Assembly (NCBI GenBank): GCA_016081115.2
Contig: CM071929.1
Span: forward strand, 3,844,001 to 3,908,000
Source of the DNA: Rehmannia glutinosa
Taxonomy: Eukaryota; Streptophyta; Magnoliopsida; Lamiales; Orobanchaceae
Direction of reading: 5' to 3'
Length of the DNA stretch: 64,000 bases
Shown here one piece after another: positions 32,279 through 44,711 of this stretch; positions within the stretch are counted from its first letter, which is position 1; each line of letters starts with the position of its first letter. The position numbers were made by a program, and so were the translations under genes. Below the pieces are notes generated by a model, which saw nothing but the letters and a program-made list of their open reading frames with translations, ran no database searches and had not been told where the DNA came from.

Positions 32279-34797
32279 TCACCTCCCACGCGGATTTACA
32301 AGCTGAGAGAAAACGGCACTGGTCGCCGCATCTTCAGCATCATCATCTGTCCCAGAATGACCCCCTTCAATCATACTCACACTGTTGTCGAAAGGCTCCA
32401 ACGGTGTCAAAGGAATGCCGGGGATATGGTTCGTACTGTTATCGTCCGGTTCCATTAGAGCTGATGACGTCTCCTCAAGCTGAAGAGCATATTCCAAGTT
32501 CCACAAAACATCTCCCATGGACGGCCGATCGACGCCATGCTCGGCCAGACATTTTTCGCCGTCTCTCGAATTTCTTCAAAGACGCGGTATTTACCTTCCC
32601 GACCAGATTCTTGTCCATAATATGTTCCAACATTCCTTTCCTTTGCCACGCCATCGCCCACTCGGCAATGTTAACTTGCTCTCTCGGAAGAACGGGGTTC
32701 AAAGCCGGTCGCGTACATAGAACCTCCATGAGAACTACGCCGAGCGAGTAGACGTCCGATTTCTCGGTAAGTTGTTGCCGCTGAAGTACTCGGGATCGAG
32801 GTATCCGAAACTACCCTTGACAGCTGTACTCACGTGCGTCTGATCAAGAGCCGGTCCAGTTTTAGACAGGCCAAAATCAGCCACCTTCGCCACGAAATTC
32901 TCGTCTAGGAGTATATTTGTTGTTTTTCACGTCACGGTGGATTATACTCTGAGTCGCTCCAGTGTGTAGATAATGAAGCCCTCTAGCCGCACCGATACAA
33001 ATCTCGAGGCGTTGCTTCCATGAGAGAGACGGAGGTCTGTCCCGTAGAGATGGCTCCGGAGGGGGCCGTTCGCCATGTATTCGTGAGACGAGAATCATCT
33101 CCGACCGTTCGTCACAATAGCCGATGAGAGAGACTAAGTGACGGTGGCGAAGCTTGGATAGCATTTCGATCTCGATACGAATTCCGCGAGGCCTTGCTCG
33201 GATCTCGGATTTCCTCTTTGACGGCAACTCTAGTTCCGTCTTCGAGGGTCCCTTTGTACACTCTACCGAAACCACCAACACCGAGAAGCAAGTTTTAAGT
33301 CGAATTTATTAGTGGCGTCCATTATTTCTTGAAACGTGAAGAACTGGCCGAGATTGGAGGAACCTATCGTTATGCAGCTCGCGGTACCGCTCTTTTGAGA
33401 AGTGGTTGACATTTTTGTCACAGTCAAAGAGTTTCCATATAAGGGCAACGGAAGCCAAGAACTTCCTTGTTGGGCTTCCTTTGACCTTCGAGCGGCCAAA
33501 CAGAAGTAACACAATCCGATAAACACCATTGCGGCAAAAGCACCAACCACAGAGCCGATTATGATACCCGTTTTGTTCTTTTTCGGAGGTAATACAAGGA
33601 GATTATCCACAGGCAAAGTTCCAGTCAAGCTTCTAACATCATTGCTCATCTTCATAATTTCCAAACCATTCATGATGGCATTTATTAAATCAGTATTCGT
33701 ATCAGGACCGACGCTAACAGTCAGAGTATTAGAATCAGCAGAAGTTTTAGCAACAAAGTCTCTGTAATACGGCACATCCAAATTACCCGCTTGATTCGAT
33801 AAATCCAGACTCCCAATAGCAATATCAGTATTAATATACAGGTTGAATATCAGACTGTTCAACGACTTGCTCACAATATCACAGAAATGAACCCGCACTA
33901 AATACGAGAAATTAGGATCAACCTCGAAGACCCAAGTGATGTTGAAGTTCACATTGGCCACGTTCGCCTCTCCCATGGTCTCAGCGGTAGCATAAACATA
34001 ATTAGGCGCTATTTCGGGCGAAACTGAAGCGCCGTATTTTATATTTGAAGGGCTAACCGAGACATTCACAGCAGAGCTGTTCACATGAAGGTACTTTACA
34101 TCATTCTCCCAAGTTCTCCCTAAAGTGTCATTCTGAGCAGTAACCAGAGGACCACCCATATTCAAACGGTAAACGGTTTCTAAAGCCAGCCCAGAAAGGC
34201 CACTAATCGGACCGTAAGGCGATAACGCCACCGCCTGGTCGGAAATTAAATTGTCCGGGATAGAGACGATAGCATTGCATTGGCAAAGCAACAGAATTAT
34301 TTCCGGGAATGAAAGTAATCGACAGGCTATTAGAAGTTACATTGATTGCATACTCCTTGAAAAGATAAGAGCCATTGTAAGTGTTGAAACTGAAGTTGTG
34401 CAAGAGCACAAAATCATCGGTGACAACAGTGATCGAGGCCGAAGTTAAATTCTGGCCCCGGAGAGGATAAAAATGAAGGCGAACCCAATGCCGGCCTTCT
34501 CTCTCAATGTCGAATCTATAAGAAGTTGTGGTTGTGAAAATTCTTGCAGATTGATAAATAGGAAAAGGGGCGGTCGAATTGAGGTAGCAACAATCGAATT
34601 GCCTCTGGTTTTAGAGAAACTGAGGATTGAGCTGAATCAGGAATATAGGTCTGACCAAGAAATGTCACATTTTGTGAAGATCCACAAGCAAGCAAGTAGT
34701 TATCAACAGGAGTGAATTGGGCAAATGATATATTACTACTGAAAAATCCAAGAACAATTACAGCTACAAATATAGGTGCCCACTTCACTATATTCAT
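32279..34797 (-). CDS. THE1: THESEUS1-type CrRLK1L receptor kinase, reading frame broken
   Basis: Plasma-membrane receptor kinase that senses cell-wall state and RALF peptides in the family. Intronless, about 840 codons. Order: signal peptide (MNIVKWAPIFVAVIVLGFF), malectin-like ectodomain (VDNYLLACGSSQNVTF, ETVYRLNMGG, YVYATAETMG, VDPNFSYLVRVHFCDI), transmembrane helix (TGIIIGSVVGAFAAMVFIGL), FTFQEIMDATNKFD juxtamembrane, then kinase with EIEMLSKLRHRHLVSLIGYC, catalytic HRDVK and ADFGLSKTGP. The C-terminal tail ends SQLVNPRGR. Wording of the tail (ETSSALMEPDDNSTNHIPG) is nearly that of Arabidopsis THE1. Frame changes occur near 34540, 34275 and 33285, several between 33260 and 33160, and near 33080, 32920, 32770 and 32570. 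This is either a recent pseudogene or, more likely, a badly polished stretch. Confidence 0.93.
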
Positions 34798-35825
34798 AGC
34801 TTCCTAAGCAAAAAAGAAAAAAATTATCAACACCAATCTAAAATTGGTTTTCAAGGTAACCAAGATTCAGAAATTTGGCAACGAAAGAAAACAACAGAAA
34901 TTGAATCCCTAATTCTGGTCTGCCAAAAACTCTACCCGAAATTTCCAGATCTATTCAAGACAATGCTTACTCGAAACAAATTATACGGCAAATAAGCATC
35001 ATCAAACAACTATAACTACAATTTTTAACAATTTTACCTCACTCAGTGGAGCTTAAAGACTTGTAAACCAGCTGGAGTGTGGAATTAATTTAACCACCAT
35101 GAGAACTGGAAAACCCATCAAGTTTTAAGTAGCATAAGCTTTCTAGTGCAAAACTGCACCAGCTCTTTCCAGGCTGTTGATTAGGCTGTCAATTTACAGA
35201 GGGAAAAAAGGGATTATTTTTTATTTTATTTTGAAAAAGAAAATTATGGACCCACAAGAGGAAACTTCAAAAAGCTCATCCTCTACAGTTGCAATTTGAG
35301 AACAGCTGTTGTGTACAGATAATGTGGGTGTGATTAGGATACTCGCAGTATTCTTAAGAAAGAAAGAGCGGAATATGATTTCTGAAAATGAAAGCTCTGC
35401 TGCTGGGCCTTTGCTGTAGAAAAATAAAATATTGTGGGTCTTTTACTAATTTACTTTATTTTTTTGGTTTTAAGTGTGGAATATATTTTATTTTCTAAAT
35501 TGTTATTATTTGGTGAGGAATAATACTGAGGTTTTTTGCTCTGCTGGGCCTAACGATCTTGGGGACCCACTTTACGCGGCTGAGGGATATGGAGGGACCG
35601 GCTTGACGGCGTTACATGACGGAGGCGAATATGGGATTCGAGAATTGAAACCATTAATTAGATGGAATAAATTGCACTATATTTACTATAAAGTAACCCA
35701 AATAACAAAAACTTGGACATGTTTGAAATTGATTGTTAAAACTTAAAATAATCACCAAGCTGATAAAAATTTAAGTGAAAAAAGTGAGAAATAACAGTTT
35801 CTCTAAAGTGACTTGTCCATGCTAT
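34798..35825 (-). promoter_or_regulatory. 5' UTR and promoter region of the THE1-type gene
   Basis: No other gene. A GA-rich leader on the minus strand lies next to the start at 34797. The open frame at 35474-35746 is not recognisable as protein. Confidence 0.4.
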
Positions 35826-37521
35826 TTAGAGGGCGTTTGGCTGAGCATAAGGCTCCTCAAGACAAATTTAAGATGTCCGAGAGCATAAAGCTCTCAAAAT
35901 TGTTTGGTAAAATTTTTTCTTAAAAGAACTTATAAGATCTAAAAAAAAACTGTCTGACATCTTATAAGCTCTTAAAAAAAAAGTACCCCCACCCCAACTT
36001 ATTTTGAGGAATCTTATAAACTCCTTATTTTTAATAATAGAATGACAAAAACACCCTCATTAATTTTAAAATATTCCAGTTATATCCTTCTCTACCCTAC
36101 GTTAAATCCCAAAACAGAGAGACTCTATTTCTGCTCAGTTATCGCCTTCTTCAACACTCCATACCATATTCATCGTCTTTCTTCCTCAATCCGAATTTCT
36201 TGCGGCGAAACAGATTCTGTAAGTACTGGATTCATGTATAAAATTGATAGACCCTTTGGTTTAATGATGCTCCAAGATTGATTTTTTAACTGGAAACCAA
36301 GTTTAGCCCATTTTCCTAGAATTCCCCACTGATGTCATGTTTATGAATATGGGAAGAGTCTTCGTTGTGATCAGTGGCGGATCAGGGAATTAGTAGTAGG
36401 GTGAAATTAAGTAAAAATTTCATTAACAAAATTATCTGTCTCTCTATATATATATAGAACAAAAATTATATATATAATAAAGTATTACAAAACTACATTA
36501 TTTCTCAATAAAAGTAGAAACTACTTAATAGGAGAAAAATAAGGTGGTATTTTTATATTACCAATCACATTGACATTCTATTCTTAATATTATTTATTTT
36601 CTTGACACAAAATAACCAGAAGCCAATAACTAAATATAAACGAGTTTATAAAATAGATAACCTTTTAATTTCATTCTTGATGATGACATTTAGGGGTGGC
36701 AAATAGTTTGTGTTGTCTCAATAAACAACATCTCGACAGGATAAATTCAAGTCAACACAACACAATAACCTTATTGAGCCTAAAATTTAAACACAACACG
36801 ATACACTAAAATCACGAGAAACATGGTATAACACGAGAGACACAATAAGCAAAATTGTTAAAATTAATTTAGTTTGGACTGTTAGGCCATTAACTAATAA
36901 TAAAACATATGATTTCCTTAATATTTTTGATACCTAGATACATATTCTAATAAATTATCAATACAAATAGTTAGGTACAATTTAAAAATAATGACATAAT
37001 AAGTGTACAAATGATAAATAAAGATCACAAAAATAGTCTAAAAATCACAAATATATTAAATATAACATCAATCTCATGATAACACAAAAGTTTTACACTC
37101 TTCTTTATTGATTTTTAACTTGAGTTCAGATTTTGGGTTGGAATTGGGTTTTACATTAAATTTGGGGTGGGCTAATTTAAAATATTGTAAAAATTATAAT
37201 ACTAAAAATATAGTTTTTGAAAATTTTGGGGTGGGCTCTAGCCCGGTGCGGCATAACGAGGCTCGCCTCTGGTTGTGATCATGCTACAGAAGAACTTTAA
37301 GAGTCTTCACTGTGATCATGCTAAAAGAGCTTATAATACCAAACACATTAACAGCTTATAAGACAAGAAAACAATTTATAAGATTAAGCGATCTTATTTT
37401 ATCCAAACACTTTAAGAAATTATTTTTAAAATAAGATCTAACAAATATCACTCTTAAAACATCTTATCATATGTAGGAACTTATCGGATGTTTAAAATAA
37501 GCTTAGCCAAACGCCCTCTTA
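35826..37521. mobile_element. Harbinger/Tourist-like TIR element hosting a nested hAT-like element
   Basis: Ends GAGGGCGTTTGGCT (35829) and AGCCAAACGCCCTC (37518) are exact inverted repeats of 14 bp, flanked by TTA on both sides (35826-35828 and 37519-37521). A 3-bp TTA duplication is typical of PIF/Harbinger. Without the nest it would be about 780 bp. At about 36110-36220 it contains a CT-rich, leader-like segment followed by a GTAAGT donor, as if it kept the first exon of a gene. Confidence 0.85.
36364..37279. mobile_element. hAT-like non-autonomous element, copy 2 (nested, inverted to copy 1)
   Basis: Element 36372-37271 (900 bp), flanked by the perfect octamer GTTGTGAT (36364-36371 and 37272-37279). 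Ends CAGTGGCGGATC and GGCTCGCCTCTG. The sequence is almost identical over its length to the reverse complement of 28059-28963, which implies recent movement. Confidence 0.92.
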
Positions 37522-38600
37522 ATCATTTACTTATTGCACTATTTTATCTATATGTATGGGTCTAGACTATATTATCATAAAAGTAAAAAATAAAATAATA
37601 ATCCTTTTATTATCAATTTAATCGTTTATAATCTCAAAACATAATTTAAGAAAAATGAAAATCAAAAAATATATTGAGAATTGTTTATATTTCAGGCCTG
37701 AAAGTTAGTCTTATTAAACATGTGAGTTATTTTGTATATTTTAGAGTTTACTCATTGCCCATCACTTTAGTAGTTTTTACTTTTTACTCACCCTAAACTC
37801 CATACGTCACTTTGAATAATATTGGTGACATTTCCTAAATATGATTGATATGATGACAATCATCAAAGCAAGTCAATTGGACATAAAGACCAAAAGCAAC
37901 AATACTTCATATTATTGCATACCAATATGGTATCTATAGATGCTACATAGTATTTTATATTGCAATAGTGTATTGTCAATATAACATTTATGGATTATAT
38001 ACCATTACTACACTAATACATTGTAATCTAGAGATGCAATTCTCTTGATTTGTTATGATTTGTGGTTTGTAATTGCACTAATACACGAATGACTCCGTCG
38101 TAATGTAGGTCCCCAGTGAGATTATATTTATATTTCATTGATATTCCGATAAATTGTGTGAATATTATGTGCACAAAATGATAAACATTAATATAAGGAT
38201 GATAAGTAAAGAGTGAGTTTTATTTGGCTTGGGAAGCTTAAATTGAACTCTTTATGTCGGAGACTAAACTTACACTTTATGGTGGATTTAGTTACTTTTC
38301 TCCAATTAGCTCTTATCACACTATTATTTATAGGTAATATAAATTAAGACAACTTTTAATCTTTTTTGTTGATAAAAGCTGGATAATGGAATTTTTATGG
38401 TGTATGTAATGCCCCACCTAATTGAAGAATTGACTACGAGGTCCAAGTAACGGAATCTTAACCTCGTCGCCGTTAAAGGTGACGTCCGTTATTCAATTTT
38501 CTAATAACCGCCTAACTACTGCACATGGCTATGGACGCTTACGTCCCTATCTGTCTCTTTTTTAAGGGTTCTTGTCCAACATTAAATCTTCATAACAAAC
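37522..38600. other. AT-rich intergenic DNA
   Basis: No gene or repeat structure recognised. A moderately GC-rich stretch lies at about 38405-38530. Confidence 0.4.
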
Positions 38601-38848
38601 CAAAGTATCAACCAGGTGGTGGCAGCGCGCGCCACCACAATTGTGGGATGGAGTCGGGGTTCAAATCCCCGCCCCATCAAATCGTGTTTGTGGGGTGGAG
38701 GTCGGGGGGTTTATATCCCGCGCTCCATCAAATCAAGTGTGCACATCCGCGGTTTACCTTGGCGGCAAAGAATGGTGAGTGTCGCCGAGCGTAGTCGGCG
38801 ATAATGCGCAGGCTGAGTTATAAAAAAAAAAAAAAAAAACAAAGTATC
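38601..38848 (+). mobile_element. tRNA-derived SINE with 9-bp target duplication
   Basis: CAAAGTATC occurs at 38601-38609 and 38840-38848. Between them is a GC-rich head (GGTGGTGGCAGCGCGCGCC), a B box (GGGTTCAAATCCCC, about 38658-38671), a body and an 18-A tail ending at 38839. The B-box region is duplicated once in tandem (GGGATGGAG..CCATCAAATC, then GGGGTGGAG..CCATCAAATC), the second copy having a damaged B box. Confidence 0.85.
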
Positions 38849-39359
38849 GAAAACATTGTTTTAATGACAAACATAATCAAAGTGGAAGAAAGTGGTGCTA
38901 AAATGTTAAAGGTATTAATTGCTTTGTTTTCTTCTTAAAGAATAAATTATTACTTAATACATGTTTTGTCCTTATGGTGGCATTCAATTTATGTGGGTCC
39001 TACGATTCGAATGGAATCTTCGGTTCTGAAATGGAGTTTCATCTTATTTTTAATCTGTGAATGTCACATGTATAACTCATCATATAAATTTTGAAGCGGA
39101 AATCAAACCAAAAATGTGGAATTTTTAATATGGTAAATTTTATACATATGACAATAACTCACAATGGAAATGAAGATGAAACATCCTTTTAGAATAAAAA
39201 AAATCTCGTCCACATCAATTGTGTTATTTTGATTAGAGTAAACAAAAATATATGGTTGTGTCAAAAAAATACTTCAATTATGTAAAACTCGAAGTTGTTT
39301 CCAATTGAAATTTTTAAAATAATTTAATTTTGATTACGAAGATTTAAGTGCGATAGGTA

Positions 39360-40215
39360 TTCGTCTGATTGATGGTCGTTCGTTGTCCGGGAGGTGGGAC
39401 ATTTTGTTCGAGTGTTAGTTGAACTTGATTTGAATAAATCTCTTCAGGAATTTATTATGGTTGAAATGGTGGGACATTGCTATGTTGTTTCGATTAATTA
39501 TGAGAATTTGCTTGCCAGCATTAATTTCGGATTGTCGGGCAACGTTCGCGAATTATTGGCATCAAGATGCGACAAAAAAAAACGACATTATTCAAATTAA
39601 TAAGAGCCCGATTCATGGACGATCCATGTCATTAGGGCGAGGAATCGTGGTGGGATTCAGCTTAACAAGGGTAAAGAAGTAATTATGGAAACTTGGGTTC
39701 AACTTAAGCCCCAGAAAAGCCCGTTCTACGGAGAGGAGTATTGGCCCTAGGAGGATGGACCATCCACTTCGGTATTCAAACACGAAATTTTTAACGTGTT
39801 GGTTGATACATCATAGGATTTGCATGGAGAGAATGAGCCCTCACAAGTCCATGTAGATATGGGTATCAAAGGTTCGAATGTCAATCCCGATGGGTATGGT
39901 TCTTTATCAAACACCAAAATGGAGTTTGGTTATTTTTCGTGAGGACATGGTGATTGCACCAAATTTAGATGAAAAGAATCAAGCGGATCTCCACTTTTGC
40001 CATGGAAGTTTGTATGTAGAAGTTATCCGCTTAATGATTATGTCCTTAGCTCTAACGATCCGTCGAGAGGATTTCAAAGCAATGGTTGCATCGATTTTAA
40101 ACGTTGGTCCGATATGATGATGAAGAAGAACAAGACAATCGGAAGCTTTAAAGAACAAAGCAGCGACTCCTCAACTCTTTGTCGGGGCCGGACATGTGCT
40201 TCACCGCCCCAAAGT
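39360..40215 (+). pseudogene. LINE ORF1 relic (DUF4283/CCHC type)
   Basis: The plus strand encodes GHFVRVLVELDLNKSLQEF and VSINYENL, the pattern of plant LINE ORF1 just before its zinc knuckle. The knuckle is frameshifted (SDCRA then loss of the second half). Further proline-rich, frame-broken sequence reaches 40215. The 5' and 3' parts are lost. Confidence 0.75.
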
Positions 40216-43200
40216 AGATTATGAAAATGGGCCCTTATAGTGTAATCATTTTTTTATCTTAAAATATTACTCTAAAGCAAGAATGCTAAATCAATTGTAA
40301 AACTAATTACAATAATAACTAGAGAAAATACAAAAATATTGTCGATTACTATTAGATGCTATAATTAAAGACATAAAAATAAAAAACATGTTTGATAAAA
40401 AAATAATTTAGCAATTAACGGTACATATGACAAAAAAAAAAAAAAAAAGAATTCTTGACTCTTGATGAAGAGGTAAGGTTTGGGTGGGGGGTGCTTTTGT
40501 TGTCTTAAGGTTTGGGCATTTCCTTATTTTAATTTTTGTATGAGCTGGAAAAAAAAATGGACACCGAACTCTAAAGAAGAAAAAAAAAAATTTGGGCCCC
40601 CAATTATTTGTGGCCCTAGGCTAGAGCCTATCCAACCTCCTATCGGTCCGACTGACTACGCTATTCACTCACGCGTCTTCTGTGTTTGAAGGTATGAAAA
40701 TTATGGCTCGAGAATCCTGGGTCGATATTCCACGCGCTACATCGGACCATCAAGACGATATTCGAATACGTGCAAAAAAAAAAATGATAATGTCACTCGA
40801 AAATTCTTGAAACATAAACACCCTTCATTTAAATTGCGTCTTAAAGTTATTTACTTGTTTTTTTCCTGAAGTTTTGCGTTGTTTTTTCTTTTTCACTGCG
40901 ATCGATTTGTGATTATGACTTTTCCTTTCTTTTTATATATTTCCATTTATTTAAAGAAAATGATTTAATTATTAAGTGGATAGGAATCCTAAGTGTTAGA
41001 GAAACAGCCAAAATGGGTATTGAATGATTCGGATTTAAAAACAATATGAAACTATTATTAAAAAAGCTAATGTTTTCTTTATTAAATTTAGAATCCTTAA
41101 CTATTAAAACCTTTAATCCGAACTCAACTTTCATCTTCATTTGTTTGTATGATATTGTTTAAAATGGCAGTGGGATAGATTTATCAAAATCGGACACCCA
41201 ATAGATTAGACCCCATTAAAACTTAAAAAATATACATATACTTTTCAAAATAATTCAATTAATACTTTCTAAAAAATTTATTTTTAAATCATATAAATAT
41301 AATATAATAAATTAAAAAGATAAATCAACATTAAACAGCAACGCGCGAGTTAGAGACAAGACTCATTGAACAACAAAAATCAAAACCAACTCTAAATTTA
41401 TTGAGAAATTGCCGGAAAAGAATATTATTTACGCTCACATTACTTTTGTATTTTTCGGGTGACTTTTTTTTGACTTTTGTTTGCTCCTACATATTTTTTG
41501 GTTATTTTTACTTTGTTTTTCATTTTTTTTTCATTTATTGCTTTGTTTTGATGTTGTTTATATTTATTTCTATGTGGTTTCGATGTCAATACAACTTTCA
41601 CTTGTTAAATGCGTTGTTTTATATATTGTTTATTGTTTTTGGGTTGTTTTCATAATATTTTTAATGTTGTTTGATGTTTCTTTGTTGTTTCTATGTAGTT
41701 TTTAATTAATGGGTTGTTCCTAAGTTGTTTTTAAGGTTGTTCGATGTTTTGATGCGGTTTTTACCTATTTTTAAGCTTTTTTGTTCATGTGAAGTTTTTC
41801 TATATTGTTTATGTTGTTTTTAGGTTGTTTCTATATAGTTTTCAATGTTGTTATTATTTCTTAGTTGTTTCCATATTTTCGACATTTTCAATGCATGAGA
41901 ACAAAATTTGAATTGTGTTTTTATTCATGTGATGTTTCTATATTATTTTTAATATTTTTTCAATATGTGTTGTTTTACGTGTATATTTCTTAATTGTTAA
42001 GAGTTTGAGTATAAAATTGACCATTTAATGAGAGACAAAATTATTTTTTCACTTAATTTTATTAGATGAAACATGTTTCGATCTGATCATGAAACAACAA
42101 CATATAAAAAAATATGAAAAAATTGGCGGGAGCGTAAAAATGTCCAAAAATAGGTGGAAGCGTAAAAATATGTCTTTTTTTTTTTTGGGAATATTGGGCA
42201 ATTGTGTCCGAAACCCGAATTTATTTATGATTCTAAAAACTCGTCCAAACTTCCTCAAAAAAAAAAAAAAAAAAAAAAAACTCGTCCAAACAATACAGAT
42301 TATGATAATTCAAATTGGACTCACCAGTCACCCTCACCATCCTTAATATTCTTTGCAGCCCATTAAAAATGCATCGTGTGAGTTTCTTGGTAGGTCTATA
42401 TTGGAGCAGGACTTAGTAGACTATGTATGCGTATAGGAAAATTATGTAATTAAACTTTTTCTACCCAAAATTGGTACCGCAATCCACGGCTTCTTTCTTT
42501 GGGGAACTCTTTTGTTTTTTTGTGTTTCTAGTAAACGGGACTCTAAAGACTCCGTGTATCAAGCCGCATGGCCCTTCAATTGGAAGTTTGAATTTTCTCT
42601 TGTAAATAATATCACATTTTTTAATATATATAATTAATACTTATTAAATTAATATTAAAAGAGTTATTCCGTAAACTTTACATGCACAGATGCTATCATG
42701 TAATCATCAATTCATTTCAACAAGAATTTCGTGGCATGTAAATGCTAAAGTCGAAAGGGAAATTTAGTGTTAACATGAAATTTGAGATTGATATACTAAT
42801 TCAGCAACAAACTTGGATTTTCTGGCTTAGTAGATAAAATGATAACTGCATTTTGTGAAATATAAGAAGAAATTGAATCAATTATAATAAAACTTTAACA
42901 GTACATTTCGTATTAAACTCTGCAGCTTGTCAGGTCGATTATTGGGTGCGAGTGATAATAGCGGATCCAACTGAACTAATGGGCCATGGCCTGGCTCAAA
43001 AAAAATCTAAGAGCTGAAGGTCCAGTAAACATAATCCATTTAACTAACTGAGGTTCTATTGATCGTTTCTAGTCTGGCCCAAAATCTTATTTATAGTATC
43101 TGGAATTTCTAATGGGCCTTTGCTACCAATCTCATATTTCGACTTTTAAGTTTTAAGCTAGCACTTTACCGATACTTTAAAAAATTGCTCATGTCTCCAA

Positions 43201-43290
43201 CATGTGTAAAGAAGTGTACTAGAATATACATATATAAGGATTAATTATATTAAGCTCTTTAAATTAGGCGAGTGTTTGCACTTTGCTCCT
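40216..43290. other. AT-rich intergenic DNA with T-rich low-complexity block
   Basis: No gene. About 41450-41990 is T-rich and repeats TTGTTT/GTTGTTT strings. A run of 25 A bases lies near 42257-42281. The open frames here are hydrophobic by composition only. Confidence 0.5.
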
Positions 43291-43295
43291 TTAAC

Positions 43296-43422
43296 TTTTT
43301 TTGTGATATATTACCCCCTAAACTTAACATATTTTGTATATTTTATCACCTCTATGGGAGTTGTGGTGTGAGTAAAACACTATATTTAGGGGTAAAATGT
43401 TACAAAAAAAAGTTTAGTAAGC
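43296..43422. repeat. Small inverted repeat, MITE-like
   Basis: The left arm (about 43296-43330, TTTTTTTGTG.TATATTACCCCCTAAACTT) pairs imperfectly with the right arm (about 43382-43422, TATATTTAGGGGTAAAATGTTAC then A-run). No target duplication assigned. Confidence 0.5.
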
Positions 43423-44501
43423 AAATTGAAAAAACAACTACATTAAAAATTACAGAGGAAAGTGCATCTAGTCAAGTAGAGCTAGCACACGAAAGTAAGG
43501 TGAGAACATGTAAATAAGATGAGCCATGAAAAACTAAAATATATATATATATATAATCCATAACTAATTTTTTTCAATTTATTAACACCGTCGGGCCGGA
43601 GACAGGCCAGTGTACCCCCATTGTCTCCCATTTAGACAACTATTATAATAAATAGTCTAATGGGCTATTTTTAGGACAAATTAAATTTCTGAGGCATGCT
43701 ATAAGCACGAACCCACCTTATTCACTTGGCCAATTATGGTCTCTCATTAAAAAAAAAAGAATAAAATGGCTGTCAAAAAAAAAAAAAAGAATAAAATCTC
43801 ACTATCCATTCTATGTGGGATATGAGAGTTCTTTAGAAATATTCCCAAATCCCAATATACCACAAAAAATGCAACTTGAATACTTGAATGTGTATTAAAT
43901 ATATATTCAAATATACCAAATATTTATTTAATATTAAATACAATAAACTCATAGTAAGTACACAATAAAAGTGCGCCCGTGAAATTAACCACTTAAATTA
44001 AAATCGTAATAAGGTTCATGTCATTCAAAAAAACCTGTGACGCAACAAATCAGTGAAAAATAGTTTATAAAAGACAAAAGCTAATATGAGATGGTCTCAC
44101 AGATTTAATTTTGTGAAACGGATCCTAATTGACCCATATTAGGCAAAACCCATTTAAATTTGGATCTAGCTTGCTTGGATTTGTAAAATGGGTTGGATCC
44201 GTCTCATGATTAATTGAATCGATGAGACTTACTCTTTATAAAATTACATCTCTCATGATCATATTGATCAAGAATGTTTCTCCAGTGCTTTCATAAATGA
44301 AATATCTTCTACAGAGAACTTAATTGTTCTTCCATAAATGGGGACAAAAATCAGTTATATATCCAGATCAGAATAAAGATCAGAACTTCATTCATGCAAT
44401 GTACAAATATTTACATAAACATGTATATTTCCTTAGTAAATTAATATTAAATTACAGTATTATACAACACGGAGATCTAGAGCAAAGTCTAATAAATTAA
44501 A
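43423..44501. other. AT-rich intergenic DNA and probable 3' UTR of the CxxC gene
   Basis: Nothing recognised besides short A-runs. The last few hundred bases probably include the 3' UTR of the minus-strand gene. Confidence 0.35.
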
Positions 44502-44711
44502 TCATGCATTATACGACTTGAGAATACTCCCACAAAAACTACATATGATAGCTTTCCAGGATTTCCAGTAAAATGGGATGTAACAAAACCTCGTAACCGT
44601 TTGCATGTCCGCCACCCACGCGCCGCGTCGGCACCGCGAACACATCCCAGCCACCGGCTTGCTCCGCCGTACCACGATCTTCTGATCCACCAAAAAGCAG
44701 AAACAAACCAT
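44502..44711 (-). CDS. Small conserved plant protein with two CxxC pairs
   Basis: A 69-residue protein starting MVCFCFLVDQK at 44711 and stopping at 44502-44504. Two CxxC pairs (CSRC near residue 25 and CSFC near residue 57) could bind one metal ion. Between them lies the motif VTRFCYIPFYWKSWKAI. The sequence style matches a small plant family of unknown function (pattern VRRSKPxAGxCSRC ... FYWKSW ... CxFCG). Codon use is GC-richer than the flanks, as expected for a real gene. A longer overlapping open frame (44489-44854) is its out-of-frame shadow plus upstream DNA. No signal peptide. Confidence 0.75.
   Translation of the reverse strand: MVCFCFLVDQKIVVRRSKPVAGMCSRCRRGAWVADMQTVTRFCYIPFYWKSWKAIICSFCGSILKSYNA

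Noticed and set aside
32404..32751. 115-codon plus-strand frame
   Set aside because: Antisense shadow of the THE1 kinase C-terminus.
41401..41705. Phe/Leu-rich membrane-protein-like frames
   Set aside because: Result of a T-rich low-complexity stretch; no start context or conserved motif.
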